Source of the DNA: Coemansia sp. RSA 487
Lineage: Eukaryota; Kickxellomycota; Kickxellomycetes; Kickxellales; Kickxellaceae
Length of the DNA stretch: 54,173 nucleotides
Direction of reading: 5' to 3'
NCBI GenBank assembly: GCA_027577595.1
Contig: JANBRJ010000105.1
Span: 1-54,173 of the forward strand
A program made the translations under genes and the position numbers. The notes under the pieces are model-generated. The model saw nothing but the letters and a program-made list of their open reading frames with translations. It was not told the origin of the DNA and did not search any database. This document shows, in pieces, positions 17,742 to 29,214 of this stretch. Within the stretch, counting starts at the first letter, position 1; every line of letters begins with the position of its first letter.

Positions 17742-20090
17742 TTAAACAAGCTTTTTCACCCCTATGTAAGGATATTTGTTTGTTTTGACGAAACCAAAGC
17801 GCAATTAATGCGGCTATTATGCATTTATTTAAAATAGATAGAGCGCAGAAGATGTGACAAGACCAAAATGGCAGCTATTGCGTGCTTCCTCTCTCTCTTT
17901 CTTTTGTATTTGTCCCCAATCGGCTCATTTCAAGTGTTCACGTTTTTTCAATATATCGGATGTGCTTGTGACATGACACATTGAAACTACACGCTCCGGA
18001 GATGTACATAAACAGTTGAAAATAGACATGAAATGGTAAACGTCAAGCAGCAGCAATATACATATCGAAAAAGCAAGTCGAACGGATGATGCCCATTACA
18101 GAGCCATGTCGCCATTGGACCTGAATAAATAAAGCAAACATATGGAACTATGAATATATCATTTTGTATAAGGAGATTTAATTCAAGAACGGGCGAAAGC
18201 TGCGTAATCATGATACCCGTGACATCTTTACCTACCAAGAGCTTTAATAATTTTTACCTTCTCCCCCAAAAAACTAGAGCGCCTTGGAGCAAAGTGACAT
18301 CATTGAAAAATTACGCTATCGGCTAGTCACATACGCGCGCGTATATAATGCACACATTCAAAACAAGGGCAACAGCAGCAATTATGAGATAAGCAGATAC
18401 CCATTCATCGAGGGGCAAATAAATGCATAAGATGGAGAGAAAATCGTGCATAGAAAATAGAGCATAAAAACATGTATGACGTGCAGTTGATGTATTTAAT
18501 TACGATGAGGAAAAACATGGCTTTCCGCTATTCGATAGCCACACGTGTTGATCCAGAAAGCCTGCTGCAACAATATGACATTGCTTGTAATGGGTGCCAA
18601 TGTGAAATCTGTTTCTTGTAAAATGGTGTGTGCTAGCACATACAACCGAATGCGTGTGACCTCCTGGCCTGTGCACCCTTATCAAAAGCGCTTCAAACCA
18701 TATGATAAACAGCCTCTTCAAGCTAATATAATAATACGGTGGTAGTGATGATTCAATAATTAAACGCTTTTTATGTATTGTCTTTACAATCTTTTATTTT
18801 TGGTTTTGCCTTGTTCTTTAATTTACATTGAGTGAAGGTATTATTGAAGCAAGAGTGTCATACATGTTTCGAATAGCTGACGATCTCCAATCGACAACAT
18901 GGAGAACATATCGGGTGGGGAGAGGTTAGTGCCATTCTTGCTGCCGCACAATAATCGCTTCGACGCTATTACTCATATCATCTAGCGTATTGCGGCAATT
19001 GTCAATACATCTGGATGCCGCAATTGGCTCCGATCGGCATTACAAATGTTGTGGAATTACACGGATATGACCAGGTGACATTTATCGTGCTTCCTCCGCC
19101 AAAAGAAAAAACAAGATGAATAGTGGAGATATGACAGATAGGGTGCATCCAGTGCTGTCTGATACACGTATGTCACCTGAAATATACGAGAGGATAAACA
19201 GAGCGCTGCACATTGTGCATCCAGCAGCCAAAACGGCAGCGAATGAAAAGGACACCAGCAGAGACGTAAAAAACAGCTAGTCGTTCTATGAATACCGGAA
19301 TGCCATTCCAAGCACTTACTATTCTGTGTCGGAAAAGAAAGGACACCGCAAGCATAGGGCGAGCAATTCAAGATAGGAGGAATGCGAACAGCAAATAGCG
19401 CCCTTTCTTTTGCAACCGTTTGAAAGGAAAACCGAATGGCCCTTTGTTGTTTGATGAATGGAGAAGACGGGTACTGCTTCTGGAATAGCAGTCTTTTATT
19501 TCCGACCATATTCCCTTTGACACCGGCAAGTCTTTGGACTATGAACAATTCTTTTATATGACCGTTGCTTTTGCAAACCAGAAGGTCCACGAAAATAAGC
19601 CGGGCGATCTTTGCAACAAAGAGGAAACCGTGCTGCCGATCAATGACACACATCCTTTGCAGTCATGTCTGGAGTCGCCAGTCAAGCCTCAAAAGAATGG
19701 CAGCAGCAGCCGCCGCAGGACTCGAAGATGCAAGAGAAGGGAGGGGCGTGTTGCTTGCTGGCCATGTCCCCACCCCCCAGTCAGCCGGCAGCTGACCCCT
19801 CCACCCCAGCCGCTGTGTCTAATTTTCAGGAGAGAAATGTGCCCTAAGCAGCACCTGCTTCAAGCTCTGTAGCTTAGCGAACACCGACTTTTTTTCTTGG
19901 CTGTTTTTCTTATTCCGAGCTTTTCTTCCATTTTCTACACTTGGCCAAGCGGCTCTATATAAATACCTCCCCAATATCCTCCAACAAATCGACTTTGGGG
20001 TTTCTTTTTTTTTCTCTGCGCTTTACATTTCAGACTTTTCTCACTCTACACTTTCTATAAACCCCATTTATTTTTACTTATAAATTGTAA
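17742..20090. other. Long intergenic region with one coding-like patch
   Basis: No convincing gene. On the minus strand, about 19040 to 18837, two overlapping frames look protein-like (RCIDNCRNTLDDMSNSVEAI, then NGTNLSPPDMFSMLSIGDRQ). They are joined only by a frame change and lack a start, so this may be an unrecognised spliced gene or a relic. The right end holds the promoter of the gene at 20091. Confidence 0.3.
19954..19964 (+). promoter_or_regulatory. TATA box of the gene at 20091
   Basis: CTATATAAATA, 137 nt before the ATG, followed by a C/T-rich leader. Confidence 0.45.
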
Positions 20091-20492
20091 ATGAACTCTA
20101 TAGATATTCCCCCATCCTCTCACCAGCACCACCACCACAGGTGCCAAGCAAACAGCAGCGGGTCGCAAAAGTCGACTTGGGTGAATCCGTTTACCGAAGC
20201 ACTGCACAGATCCGTCGAGCCCAACTGCCGCGTATGCGACTGCTCGATGGATAGCTGGGACATGTACTTTGACCATCTTATGTTTGACCAGGACCATCAG
20301 GTAAACGAGATGCGCGAACTTGCCGAGCGCTGCTCTAGAACAAAAGTGTCCATTTCCAGCCATTCGCCGCTGCCGCGGAGTAGACACGAAAGTCATTTGT
20401 ACAGAAGGCAACCACTGTCACCTTCACCCTCACCGATATCTACGCCATCTCTCTCCTCATCGTTTACAAGCTCTCCATTCCATCGTTACTAA
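20091..20492 (+). CDS. Hypothetical 133-residue protein
   Basis: Starts MNSIDIPPSSHQHHHH and has a Ser/Pro-rich C-terminus. The middle is the only ordered-looking part: a CRVCDCSMDSW motif followed by an aromatic and acidic helix (YFDHLMFDQDHQVNEM) and a basic end. Codon use and a TATA box 137 nt upstream support expression. No family recognised. The three clustered cysteines could bind metal, but too few ligands are visible to claim a zinc finger. Confidence 0.5.
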   Translation: MNSIDIPPSSHQHHHHRCQANSSGSQKSTWVNPFTEALHRSVEPNCRVCDCSMDSWDMYFDHLMFDQDHQVNEMRELAERCSRTKVSISSHSPLPRSRHESHLYRRQPLSPSPSPISTPSLSSSFTSSPFHRY

Positions 20493-22712
20493 AAACGGAG
20501 ATGGAATAGAAGAAGGGGATGCTCTGTAAAAAAACAAAAGCCCTTGTATAATATTTGCTTACTTGGACTGCGGTCAAAGAAACACATTGTTATATAGAAG
20601 CGCCCATTTTAGCGAAGGAGTTTCCAACCGATATGTGCTTAATATCCTTAGCTTTGTATTATTTCGTATTAATCTGTATACATTTATTTATTTCCATTTC
20701 TAAATCGATATACACAATATATTTCAGCTTATTACAAATATCAAAAATCCCTCTCGCCTGATAATTGAAGAAAGCTCTCCTGAGCCTGTTTTTCTTTTTT
20801 TCCGAATCGTCAGGAACAAAAATCGCCAGTCGGTTTCTCTTTAGTCGCTGCTGTACTGATGACACCATTCCTTTTTGCTACATAAAAATAGATGAACGCA
20901 CAGACGGAAAAGAATGGATGAGCTGCGGCAGAAGCCTGCACCTTGCATTCTACGACAATAGCAGATCGAGGAGTGGAAGGGAAAAAAAAAAAAAGAACAA
21001 TGGCTACAGCGTGAGCGTACGCGACTGGTGCTCATCCATGGGGTCCGCCCACTTTTGTTATTCTTTGTTGACAAGAGAACATTGTTGTCTCGCCTTTCAT
21101 TATTCGCTGCGCTGTATATTCTGTCCTTATGTTATTGCAAAAGTGGATGTGCCTTTTTCTGGGGTTTATAAACAGAACAACATCTCACTTTGGCTGCAGA
21201 ATGATCAGCCGCTTACGCTTCTTCTGGTGTTCACCGTGCGCAACAAAAAGAAAAAGAAAACCTGTATTCGCAAACACCTGAGCTTCTCTTTTCTGAATAA
21301 TAAGGCAAACGCAACGACTGGCACAGGTTGGAATGTTGTCACGAGGAAAAGCGATTCCTCAAGACTTGAGCAGCCATTTTTCTTATCGCAAAGTCCCATG
21401 CCACACTGAATATCGACAAACACGAATGGACAAGATTCTTCTTGTGTGAAGTATGAACTTTACAGAGTACCGTGTTGTATCATCACGAGCCCCCTTATTC
21501 TCTTTTCTTTTTCTCAGAGAAGAGCAAGCGAAAAAAGTGTGACTTTATTGTATCACGCTCTTGGGAAAACCCACCCACTTCCAGCCAATTTGCAATCGTC
21601 TGGTAATCATCGGATTGAATCAAGCAGTTGTACACATATGAAGGTCAAGAGATTTGCAACACAACCCATTGTAATTTAGGCTCAACTTTGAATCCAAAAA
21701 GTACGGATAGCCCTACACTATTTGGGAGAGAAAGCATCGCTTGCAGCCGCCAATACAAAACATAAGAAAAGCAGGAGAAAAAAGAAAGAAGCCATGATAA
21801 GAATTAGTAAAGAATAGTCAACCAGAAAAACACACAAACTAGCAACAACAGCAAGCATCATTTAGAAGCAAGCGCAATAAATGCAACAAACAACAACAGA
21901 ATACTTGCAACATAGGGCTTAGATTTCTTGGATGCCACCACCTTACCACTGCCTAACGACAGTGAAAGCACCCGCACACTGATGTAGAGGGGTACGATGA
22001 CAACTAGATAGGTAAGACACATACCGTCGGGAATAGCGCTCCTTGTCGTACGTATCGATGAAGCAATAGCTAAGCCGGAATTCGCACCTATCTATATAGG
22101 TGTCAGATACACTAACGCTTGGTAATCGATTTAGAAAGTTATTTTTCACCATTTTATTGTATGGAGTTTTATACTCAGCATCTCCTGATCCGAATTTCGT
22201 CAAATAAAACCAAATACAATTTGGGAGGTTGTATCTATACAAACCTCCCAAACTCAACCTCTTCTGGTGTCCCGCCATCTATTGTATTATTAATGACAAA
22301 AAGCCCACTCGGACCATCACCCGTTTATACAATAAACATCTGCTTCCTTGGGATTTGCGCTTGTGCCCAGTGTCGTGTTCTTTTTTTTCCCTATTTTAAA
22401 TATAATTACAGATTGTACGTATAAAACAATTGTCTATCGATAGATGCACCAGCTCACAAGCGCTTCAACACTGCTCCTGAATTATAAATAACAAACTTAA
22501 ACGAACCTTTAAGACACCCATTCCTATTGTTCCAGCAACGCATTGAAACATCCGCTGTATTGCAGAACGAATGGAATGTGTATAAAACTGTAAGCTCTTG
22601 AAACGTCTTTCCTTTTTTACTTTTTTTTATCTACTCGGTTTAATAAACGAAATTCCTTTTAAAGATTCAACAACCATTAATACCATTATAGCAAATAATA
22701 CCAGTGTCAATA
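20493..22712. other. Intergenic, GPCR upstream region; strong hairpin
   Basis: Several ORFs occur, the longest 214 codons at 20765-21409, but they contain poly-Lys and poly-Phe runs from simple A/T tracts and no domain. Around 22219-22251, TTTGGGAGGT and ACCTCCCAAA form a near-perfect stem with a loop of about 13 nt. A second palindrome, CACCTAT / ATAGGTG, lies near 22089-22106. TATAAAA at 22581-22587 is the likely GPCR TATA box. Confidence 0.4.
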
Positions 22713-24275
22713 ATGGCATCAATAATAGCTAGATCTGGCCTTAGCCTAGGACCTGAGGATCCCAATGAGCTTATCCAGCAAGCAGTTGCCATTCTCAACT
22801 CCAAGGACTGGGAGTTCCACACGGCCTACAGCATTGGTGGTGCGCTGTGCGGAATAATGGCTCTGTTCCTTATATCCGTCAGCATCTGGCGACCGGTTCT
22901 AGTGAATCGCGTATCACTGCGCTTGATATTCGCTATAATAGTCTACGACTTTATCGTGTGTGTCATCCAGGCTACAGCCGTCAGCCACTCGGCCTCGGCA
23001 AACTGCAGGGCAGGCATGTTCTTCAGCGCACTGTTTGGATACGCCAGCGTATACACGTCGACATCGATAGCCGTCAACCTCTACATAACGTTGCTGTGCG
23101 GGACACGACAAGCATACCTCCCAAGATACACCGAGTACTTGTACTACGCGGTGCCCTTATTAGTTGCGCTGTGCCAGTGGGCGCCACCGACAATTTGGGC
23201 TGCAGTCCACGGCTACTGCTCGGCATTCGAGCCCATCCAAACCGGCACCACCGCATACGTCCTCTACGTGGTGTTTTTGCAGCTTCTTCTCCCCTTATGT
23301 GCGCTGCTTTTCAACATTTGCGTGTCCATCCGCGTAATCTACGTGCTTGTACGTGAGCAGCGGAGTGTGAGCAAATCGCTGCGCGAAATCATGCAGCAGA
23401 CACACGACCGGCTGTTTGCAAGCGCCGGTGAGCTCGATTCGCTTCAAAGCACCAATGGCCGCAAACAAAGTATCATGTCAGAGCCCATGCGCAAGCGTTT
23501 GGAGCTCAATCTGCTTGTTATGCAGAAATTCAACAGCGCCGCTATTAGAATCGCCTTGTATCCGTTTGCTCCGGTTGCATGGTGGATCATCAACACCGTG
23601 TACTACGGGCTGCAGTACAATATAACCATGACGTATAAGGAGGACATTAACCGGTGGGTGCGAATGGCAAGCTTGGCTTGGTTCTCGATGCCCGCTATAG
23701 CCATTGCGAATTTTGCTGTCTTTGTCACCGATCCTGCTTTTGTCAAGGTCGTCAAGGAAGTGTACGGGCAATTGGCATCCATGTTCCGGCACCATACACA
23801 TAAATGGACAAGAGGCTGGGGAATGAGACGAGAATTGGAGGCATGCATTCTCACAAATATGACAGCATCGGCGAAGGATGGTAGCAACTCTTTGTCCAAA
23901 AGACATTTCTCTGACACGACATTGGCATTCGACGACAGCAATATGTTTAGCACCAACGACAATGAAACAATTTTTGGAGAAACTGTATTGCCTGCAAAGC
24001 TCAAGCAAGGGGATATACTACCGCCATTTTCATCGTCCATATCGAGCTCTACCGATAAAGATCTTGCGACAATAGAAAGCTCCATTGAAGCTGCATCCGA
24101 CTCCAAACACGTCCCCTCGCTATTTGACACAGCATTAGTAGACGATGACGGTGGGTACAGAGGCAACCAAATGTCGCAGTCCACGGCTGTCGTGTCTACG
24201 TATGGCGAGATGATCCGCCGCCACTTGATGACTGGAAACGGAGAAAACGCTAACCGCTTTTACAGCAAAATGTAG
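22713..24275 (+). CDS. Seven-transmembrane receptor (Git3/cAMP-receptor-like GPCR)
   Basis: A 520-residue protein. The first ATG is at 22713; an in-frame GTG three codons earlier is ignored. Seven hydrophobic segments can be read: LCGIMALFLISVSIW, LIFAIIVYDFIVCVIQ, the third from FFSALFGYASVY, YYAVPLLVALCQWAPP, YVLYVVFLQLLLPLCALLF, IALYPFAPVAWWIINTVYY and MPAIAIANFAVFVTDP. The layout, with a long third intracellular loop rich in basic and Ser residues and a 150-residue Ser/Thr/Asp-rich tail, is typical of fungal nutrient or cAMP-receptor-like GPCRs. The two pheromone receptor families do not fit. It would act at the plasma membrane upstream of a G protein; the ligand is unknown. Its 3' end is only 53 bp from the end of the convergent subtilisin gene. 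Confidence 0.75.
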   Translation: MASIIARSGLSLGPEDPNELIQQAVAILNSKDWEFHTAYSIGGALCGIMALFLISVSIWRPVLVNRVSLRLIFAIIVYDFIVCVIQATAVSHSASANCRAGMFFSALFGYASVYTSTSIAVNLYITLLCGTRQAYLPRYTEYLYYAVPLLVALCQWAPPTIWAAVHGYCSAFEPIQTGTTAYVLYVVFLQLLLPLCALLFNICVSIRVIYVLVREQRSVSKSLREIMQQTHDRLFASAGELDSLQSTNGRKQSIMSEPMRKRLELNLLVMQKFNSAAIRIALYPFAPVAWWIINTVYYGLQYNITMTYKEDINRWVRMASLAWFSMPAIAIANFAVFVTDPAFVKVVKEVYGQLASMFRHHTHKWTRGWGMRRELEACILTNMTASAKDGSNSLSKRHFSDTTLAFDDSNMFSTNDNETIFGETVLPAKLKQGDILPPFSSSISSSTDKDLATIESSIEAASDSKHVPSLFDTALVDDDGGYRGNQMSQSTAVVSTYGEMIRRHLMTGNGENANRFYSKM

Positions 24276-24328
24276 CCACTTTCTTTATATTAACTTTCAC
24301 AAACAACAATAAATAAAAATAAGCCAAG

Positions 24329-26960
24329 CTACGCGATCGTAAACGCTTGAGAATCCCAGACCTGAAAGTCGTCAGAGTTGCCTTCATCGCCCAATGGACG
24401 GAGAAAAGCAGCATGAATATGGTATTTTCCAGCTGGCGCTTGGACAGAATTAGTTAGCCCCTCATCAGTAAAAATGGTGCGGCCAAGCTCGAACTGTAAC
24501 ACCGGAGGAGAGCATGTCGGGCATGTGTGTGGTACATAGTCCATGTATCCACCAGGAATATATCCAACAGCATCATTTGTTGAATTAACGAGCTGAACGA
24601 TGCCAAGGTGGGAAGGTATTGCCATGCTAAACTGCACATAAACTAGCACTTCTCCTACAACTAGTTTTGCTGGATCAAGCGGATTCCCGTCTATATCACT
24701 AAGCATTGGATACCCGCTGTCAAGAGGCGCAAGCACGTCCAGTTTTGTATAGTCACCATTGAGTCCGGCATAAGGAACACTGTATATGCTGGTGGTCGTT
24801 TCATTGCCCCACTGCAATTTAAAATCGACTGTACCACCAAAGAATAGCTTATCTGTATTGTTTAGAGCCTTGGGCGCAATGATAGCCATCGTATACTCCT
24901 GTGTCTGTCCAGCAGGAACATTTGGTGTATCAAAGACCTGGATTGTAGGCAAAGTGTTTTCAGGTTCAACAGGCCAGTTGTTACCACCAAACGTCAAAGG
25001 CATATACGCTATGCTGCCATTCCGAAAGTACATAGAGAGTGATGCAGAGCCGGTATTACCGATAGAAACACGCATATCGTTCGACTTGTCGGTGTTTGTC
25101 AACATAATGGTGCATGTGGTCCAACGTGTGTCGCCAAGAGACATGCCAGCGAAACCAGCCACCGCCCCTTGTGTTGTGTTTTTAATGGATATTCTGGGCG
25201 GATCAATCGTTACCCTGGACTTTATTGCATCGTAGATGTTGATGAGACCGGCGCCGCCCTTGTATGGATGCTCAACACTTCCAGTGGCGGGGCTTACAAG
25301 AGGCTTTGCCGTTACCGAAAGGATTTCATCGATTTCGCTAACAGTCAAGTTTGGACGTGCTTCCTTGAGCAAAGCAATGGCTCCAGCAACATACGGACAG
25401 GACATTGATGTTCCTGAAAGCACCATGTAGCCACCATGCTTGATAGGGTATGTGGAATAAACGTTGCCTCCGGGTGCTAAGACATGAGGGGAGAGCTCAA
25501 GGTATGGATCTGGACCCATTGAGCTAAAATATGATAGCTGACCAGCCTCTCTTGAAGCTGGAATAGCAAAGGGCTTGGATGTTGGTCCCTTGATTGTGGC
25601 AGGGCCAGCTGCGATGGTGTCCATAATAAGCTGACCATATTTTGACTCTGTGAAGACTGCTGGCGCAAGTAGACCCTTTGTATCTATATAAACAAGGCCA
25701 GGTGTAGGTGGAATCACTAAGACTCCAATAGCACCAGCCATTATGAGTGCGCGTGCCACAGTGTCAGCGCTGCAATTTCTTTTCAGGGTATAAGCTACGA
25801 CCTTACCAGCTAAGTCTTCGTCAACATTAGCACAGCTAGTTTCGTTTGCAGTGATTGTTGGCGCGATAAGTGGTCTCCAAATCAAATTCAAACTGATGGT
25901 CCACAACAGAAGACAGTGTGGTTACGATGGGGCTTGATGAAACCGGATTTGATATTACCATTTCTACAACCGTATAGTCCCAGTTGTCAACTGATCCAAC
26001 ACCAATAATGCCCTTGGCCACTGCTGGCGCATTGGCTGTGAATAACCCACCTTTGCCGTCATTTCCCGCCGCTGCAACAACCACAGTACCCTTATTTGCG
26101 ATGTTTGTAGCTGCAATCGATAAAGGTTCGTCAGGCCAGCTACCCTCGCCAATGGATATGCTGATGATGTCCGATTTGTCGTTGAATGCCATTTCAACTG
26201 CTTTTATCACTATGTCGTCGGAAGTACCACCTGCTCCGTTGGCGGCCAGACAACCAAAGACGCGGTACATTCCCAGGGTCACGTTTGGAGCAACTCCACG
26301 AACGTTTGGCCCTTGCCCAGCAATGATTCCAGAAACGTGTGTTCCATGGCCATCGCAATCCATAGGGACTGGTCCTGGGTTGGTTTCGGTGTCTCCTACA
26401 GAAGGGTTAAAATTGTCGCCCACAAGGTCTGCTCCGTACTGCCACATGCACCCCTCGGTCTTCCAGCAGCCACCAAGCTCGGGATGGGTGTAGTCGACAC
26501 CTGAGTCGACAACTCCGATGTGGACACCCTTTCCAGAAAGTCCAAGTTCCTCGACCACCCTCTCTACTCCCGTGGGCTTGTGCAAATACGGGTCTGGAGC
26601 GCCGCTGCTTTTACCACATTGGCTGGCGATAGTGTAGTGTCTTACCGGCCATACGCGCTTGACCTTTTCGACGCTGGCCAACTGGAGCGGGTCGATTGAA
26701 TCGTCTGCTCTGACAGATATTCAGCGAAATACCTCGCTGTACTGATGGTTAACATCGACTTCAGAAATGGCCTGATAATGGTCGGCATGGTTGTCTGGCG
26801 CGTCATTCTCGAACTGGATAATGTAAGAGCCAGGGCTAGTCTTCACATGCGATGGGTAGGTATGAAGCCTCTTGCGGATCTCACGGGTTGAGATGGAGTT
26901 AGTGCTTGCGACTCCAAAGAGAGCGGCCAGCAGGACGCTTCCAAACCCAACGGCCTTCAT
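24329..26960 (-). pseudogene. Subtilisin-like secreted protease gene with two disruptions
   Basis: Reads as a prepro-subtilase. A signal peptide starts at the ATG at 26960 (MKAVGFGSVLLAALFGVAST) and is followed by an I9 propeptide (GSYIIQFENDAP). The S8 domain has Asp in VVDSGVDYTHPELGG, His in DGHGTHVSGIIAG, the oxyanion Asn in AAAGNDGKGG and Ser in LSGTSMSCPYVAGAIAL, with a PA-like insert between, then an Fn3-like C-terminus ending SQAFTIA. All catalytic residues are present. Two problems exist. An in-frame TGA at 26721-26723 sits where the family has Gly (YSEVFR-stop-ISVRADD; GGA to TGA would explain it). A one-base frame change lies near 25860-25875, between FEFDLETT and LIAPTITANE. No normal-size intron resolves either. 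It may be a recent pseudogene or contain assembly errors. Confidence 0.75.
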
Positions 26961-27114
26961 AGCAAAGTATCTTGATAATCTAGACACAGAAAAACTTCAG
27001 CAGCTTTGATAAGACGGAATCAAAAAAATCCTCAACGTATACTTAAGGAGCTTGCAATTAAAAATAATCGAAAATGCTGAATACTTTTGCTTGGGGCGAG
27101 AATAACGGACAAGA
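26961..27114. other. Upstream region of the subtilisin gene
   Basis: No distinct core promoter element seen. Confidence 0.3.
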
Positions 27115-27849
27115 TTAAGGTGCCACACATATTTTCACTTCAATTTCTTTCGGGTTGTTGGTTTTTTGGTCTTTTTCTGCATATTCAGAAAGGATCGCGA
27201 TTCTGATGCTTGATTTCAAAGGTACATTTTGCCTCATAGTGTATGTTTTCTGCCCACTCTGGCTGGGTATTTTTTGAATTTTGACAAGTAATGCGGAATG
27301 ATCACCAACTTTGCATATGCTCAATGATGTGCTGGAAAAGTATGCAAATATATGTATGTATGCCATGTTTGTTAGCTATAATCCCTTGGACTACGTGTTT
27401 CCTTTATGTATTCCATTTTCTTTATGAACAAGGAAAACCTTCTTGGATAAGTAATTTATTGACAATAGTGATTATATGGACAATAGAAACTAAAAGTAAA
27501 AAGAGCGCAAACAGTCATTTAAAAATATGATTTTTTGGACGCTTGTGCCGCTCAAACATTTGTAGCTATTGCAAAGTCGTATTCAACATTTATTTAAGCA
27601 CCTTACAGTAGCTGAATTCTGTGTATCCCATTCCTGTGTGTGCCGAGATTATTGTTCGAATTCAGTATCCTAAAATTCGATATCGTAGTGTTCGGCATCA
27701 ATGTACATACCGAAGAATAAATAATCAAATTCTGCATCCCAAAGCTTGCACTTGTAAATATAACCAGGGCCGTGACTCGTAAGATTGATATTATTTTCAA
27801 AGGTATGCGTAGTTTGTTGAGTTTCGGTATATTGAACTGCACGCTGGAT
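27115..27849 (-). CDS. Possible spliced gene of unknown function (approximate extent)
   Basis: Two coding-like blocks on the minus strand. The upstream one (27849 to 27711) reads VQYTETQQTTHTFENNINL and then GPGYIYKCKLWDAEFDYLF up to a consensus donor GTATGT at 27710. The downstream one (27348 to 27115) starts after a branch-like CTAAC and a TTTTCCAG acceptor, reads SICKVGDHSALLVKIQKI and ends KEIEVKICVAP before a stop. Their phases do not join directly, so a middle exon is missing or the gene is broken. A TATATAA box lies at 27949-27956, about 104 nt before an ATC where an ATG would be expected. No family recognised. Confidence 0.3.
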
Positions 27850-27948
27850 TTAGCTGCAGAAAAGTTAAAAAAACAAAGTTTGCAGCTGAAGACAATTGTT
27901 ATGCAAGAACAAATGAACAACAAAAAATGAACAGACCAAGTGGCTCGT

Positions 27949-27956
27949 TTATATAA
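27949..27956 (-). promoter_or_regulatory. TATA box of the possible spliced gene
   Basis: TTATATAA, at the spacing seen in the left-hand array. Confidence 0.3.
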
Positions 27957-28416
27957 GCAAGTGACGCCATACCTCATTGGAACAAAATGGGAGAGTACGA
28001 AAATGCCTGGCGTCCAACACGAAGTTTACATACATCCACTCCCGAACACATCGCATAGCAAGTGCAAAACATGGTTTAGAATTGATATACACGTTTTGTT
28101 TTTTTGCCGAGACCATTTGAATAAATTTATATTTTTATTATACGTACGGTAGTAAAATTGGCATTTAAAAGTATTAAAGCTACGCTGAAGAGCAATGGCA
28201 AAAGATGGGATGCACGCTTTACAGACAGATTGATTGTATGCGTTGATATAGGAAGCTATTTATCATTACAATATGAATAAAATTCAACATCTACGAATTT
28301 TGTACTGCTACGAGCTATATATTGCAAAGAAGTGCTATATTCAAGATCGATGGTTTAAGCTCCCTAAAAACAAGGTAAAATCATCGTATGGTATAAAGAA
28401 AGGCAATTTGGTATTG
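27957..28416. other. Intergenic, AT-rich
   Basis: Downstream region of EFG1. Nothing supported. Confidence 0.4.
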
Positions 28417-29214
28417 TCACTCGAAAAAGTCATCCTCTACCTGGCTATCATTCTTGCCGCTTTCGTTCCCTTCGTCCTGATCCGTTGCTGACGAGTCACC
28501 ACTATCAGCTCCAGTGTTATCATGACCATGCACTGAGGAGACGGTACGCAAGAGTGTGCGGTTGTTTTTGCGGACTGCTTTCCTGTCTTCGACCGATACC
28601 AATCGCGGGTCCTTTGGCAGATCGTGCTTTTCCATAGCTAACCGAATAGCATTTCTAATCAGGTTTTGTTTCTCCAAAACTTCTGGCGGTGTCTTGGACA
28701 GATCTGCAGGATACAACGATATATACTTTATCTCGTCCGGATAATACGTGGTGTAATTTAAATTGACCAACAGTTCCTGTATATTCTTTTCCTCATCGCT
28801 AGATTCACCTTGCTGTTGTTTTTTCTCAGCTTGCGCCAGCTTGCGAAGGACTTTTTTACGCTCAAAAAACTTGATCCCGTGGTACCGAGTGGCATTAGCT
28901 TTGTTGGATCGTGTATTTGTCAACTGCTCCTTCAGAATATTAAGGGCTTTGGCACGCCGCGCGAATTCAACTTTCTTGGTTGATGGAAGGCCCGTGTCTT
29001 TGGATAGAAGGCGATTGATATCGCGTAGCTGCTTATTGCATGCGCTTACGCTTGTTGGAAGTTCCTCATTATCCCACTTGTTGCCTCGTTTGCTATTTTT
29101 CCCTCCCTTTTTATGCTGGCGGTGTTTTTGGTCATACGGTTTTGTCTCGCGGTAGGGACCGTTCTGCCGTTGCTGCTTCTGCTGCTGTTGGCTGTTGCGC
29201 TCTAGTTTGGGCAT
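28417..29214 (-). CDS. EFG1: rRNA-processing protein EFG1
   Basis: A 265-residue protein, single exon. After a basic Gln/Lys/Arg-rich N-terminus comes the EFG1 core: KQLRDINRLLSKDTGLPSTK, RYHGIKFFERKKVLRKLAQA, and DLNYT-like NLNYTTYYPDEIKYISLYP. These match the conserved I-R-D-L-x-R-L-L, Y-H-x-h-x-F-x-E-R-K-K and L-N-Y-T-x-Y-Y-P-x-x-x-K-Y-I-S-L-Y-P blocks of the family. The C-terminus is an acidic Asp/Glu/Ser tail ending DDFFE. EFG1 is a nucleolar factor of the small-subunit processome needed for 18S rRNA maturation. Start at the first ATG of the frame. Confidence 0.88.
   Translation of the reverse strand: MPKLERNSQQQQKQQRQNGPYRETKPYDQKHRQHKKGGKNSKRGNKWDNEELPTSVSACNKQLRDINRLLSKDTGLPSTKKVEFARRAKALNILKEQLTNTRSNKANATRYHGIKFFERKKVLRKLAQAEKKQQQGESSDEEKNIQELLVNLNYTTYYPDEIKYISLYPADLSKTPPEVLEKQNLIRNAIRLAMEKHDLPKDPRLVSVEDRKAVRKNNRTLLRTVSSVHGHDNTGADSGDSSATDQDEGNESGKNDSQVEDDFFE

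Noticed and set aside
19057-19653. 198-codon minus-strand ORF
   Set aside because: Cys/Phe/Ser-rich without motif or conserved blocks, and no promoter; looks like chance open sequence.
20765-21409. 214-codon plus-strand ORF
   Set aside because: Built over A/T runs that give poly-Phe and poly-Lys. No domain; the start sits in simple sequence and the composition is unlike nearby genes.
21943-22278. 111-codon minus-strand ORF starting MAGHQKRLSLGG
   Set aside because: It runs through the 22219 hairpin and a second palindrome; the composition follows the DNA structure rather than a protein.
26698-26730. Tiny intron removing the TGA in the subtilisin gene
   Set aside because: The only multiple-of-three GT-AG choice is 33 bp and would delete the conserved propeptide strand; a nonsense change explains the site better.
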